5,208 bases of DNA, taken from NCBI GenBank assembly GCA_023268575.1, contig JALRCL010000323.1, positions 1 to 5,208 of the forward strand, in the 5' to 3' direction. The position numbers were made by a program, and so were the translations under genes. The stretch comes from Patulibacter sp. GTDB lineage: Bacteria > Actinomycetota > Thermoleophilia > Solirubrobacterales > Solirubrobacteraceae. The notes below the pieces were generated by a model, which had not been told where the DNA came from, made no database searches, and was given only the letters and a program-made list of their open reading frames with translations. This document shows, piece by piece, positions 5,024-5,208 of this stretch (its first letter is position 1; every line of letters begins with the position of its first letter).

Positions 5024-5208
5024 GCCGCCCAGCAGCTCGCCTCGTCCTTCCGCACCACCATGATCGGCGGGGTGCTCGTCGGGCTGGCGTGCTCGCTCAT
5101 CGGCCTGACGTCATCGTTCTCGCTCGACGTACCGCCCGGGCCGACCATCGTGCTGCTCGCACTGCTCGTCTTCGTCATTGCGGCCCTGATCGCCATTCCC
5201 TTGCGCAG
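5015..5208 (+). pseudogene. C-terminal fragment of a zinc/manganese ABC transporter permease (ABC-3 family)
   Basis: The plus frame from about 5015 to the right edge reads PVAAAQQLASSFRTTMIGG, then a hydrophobic helix (about 5063-5118), the turn SFSLDVPPGPTIVL, and a second helix (about 5144-5196), still open at 5208. This pattern ('PaaaArlla', 'SyyldlPpGatIVLvaallF') is the C-terminal end of ZnuB/MntB-type membrane permeases, which normally run to about 280 residues. The preceding ~200 residues are absent: upstream in frame (VELGESALAGAEGG) is antisense to the BTAD remnant and has no membrane character. No start with a ribosome binding site is evident; the internal ATG 5060 would give only a two-helix stub. 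It is annotated as a 5'-truncated remnant with the 3' end outside the window. An assembly join is an alternative explanation. Confidence 0.7.

Noticed and set aside
5011..5196. A 61-codon minus-strand frame opposite the permease fragment.
   Set aside because: It is the complement of a clear ABC-3 permease C-terminus, with a Ser/Thr-rich translation and no domain.
1..5208. CRISPR arrays, rRNA genes, insertion-sequence ends or a replication origin.
   Set aside because: No regularly spaced repeats, rRNA-like sequence, transposase or terminal inverted repeats with target duplications, or DnaA-box clusters were seen.

Overview
The window looks like a high-GC actinobacterial chromosome (Actinomycetota; the phylum is inferred from codon use and gene families, and the genus cannot be told). 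It falls into three blocks with different histories.

Left block (1 to about 1137): the right-hand end of an integrated mobile element. Its GC content is lower: about 62% in 421-480 and 53% in 1021-1080, against 73% in 2461-2520. Its one recognisable gene is on the minus strand, begins near 789 and runs off the left edge. It encodes the N-terminal part of a YobI-like P-loop NTPase with two membrane segments. Positions 790-1137 hold no convincing gene but do hold short repeats. The block ends at 1138-1180, which is the 3' half of a tRNA-Arg(CCT) gene without its 5' half. That is the scar left on the chromosome side when an element integrates into a tRNA gene (attR). The integrase and the intact tRNA should lie to the left, outside the window.

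Middle block (about 1181-4902): chromosomal DNA with a compact plus-strand operon of three genes: a bacterial class I cytochrome P450, a two-domain lipocalin-fold protein of the CrtC/AttH-like (DUF7065/DUF7064) kind, and an aminoglycoside-phosphotransferase/ecdysteroid-kinase-like small-molecule kinase. The last two genes overlap by ATGA. A likely job is tailoring or breakdown of a hydrophobic small molecule: the P450 adds a hydroxyl, the kinase could phosphorylate it, and the lipocalin protein could bind or rearrange the intermediate. The substrate is unknown. Two departures from family consensus stand out: Leu replaces the usual Phe in the P450 heme loop, and Glu replaces the catalytic Asp of the kinase HGD motif. 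A perfect 26-bp palindrome after the operon is the probable terminator.

Right block (about 4903-5208): two gene remnants meet near 5012-5025. On the minus strand is the last ~36 codons of what looks like a BTAD-containing (SARP/AfsR-type) transcriptional activator. On the plus strand is the C-terminal part of a zinc/manganese ABC transporter permease (ABC-3 family), missing its first two-thirds or so and still open at the right edge. This is either a real deletion/rearrangement junction or an assembly chimera.
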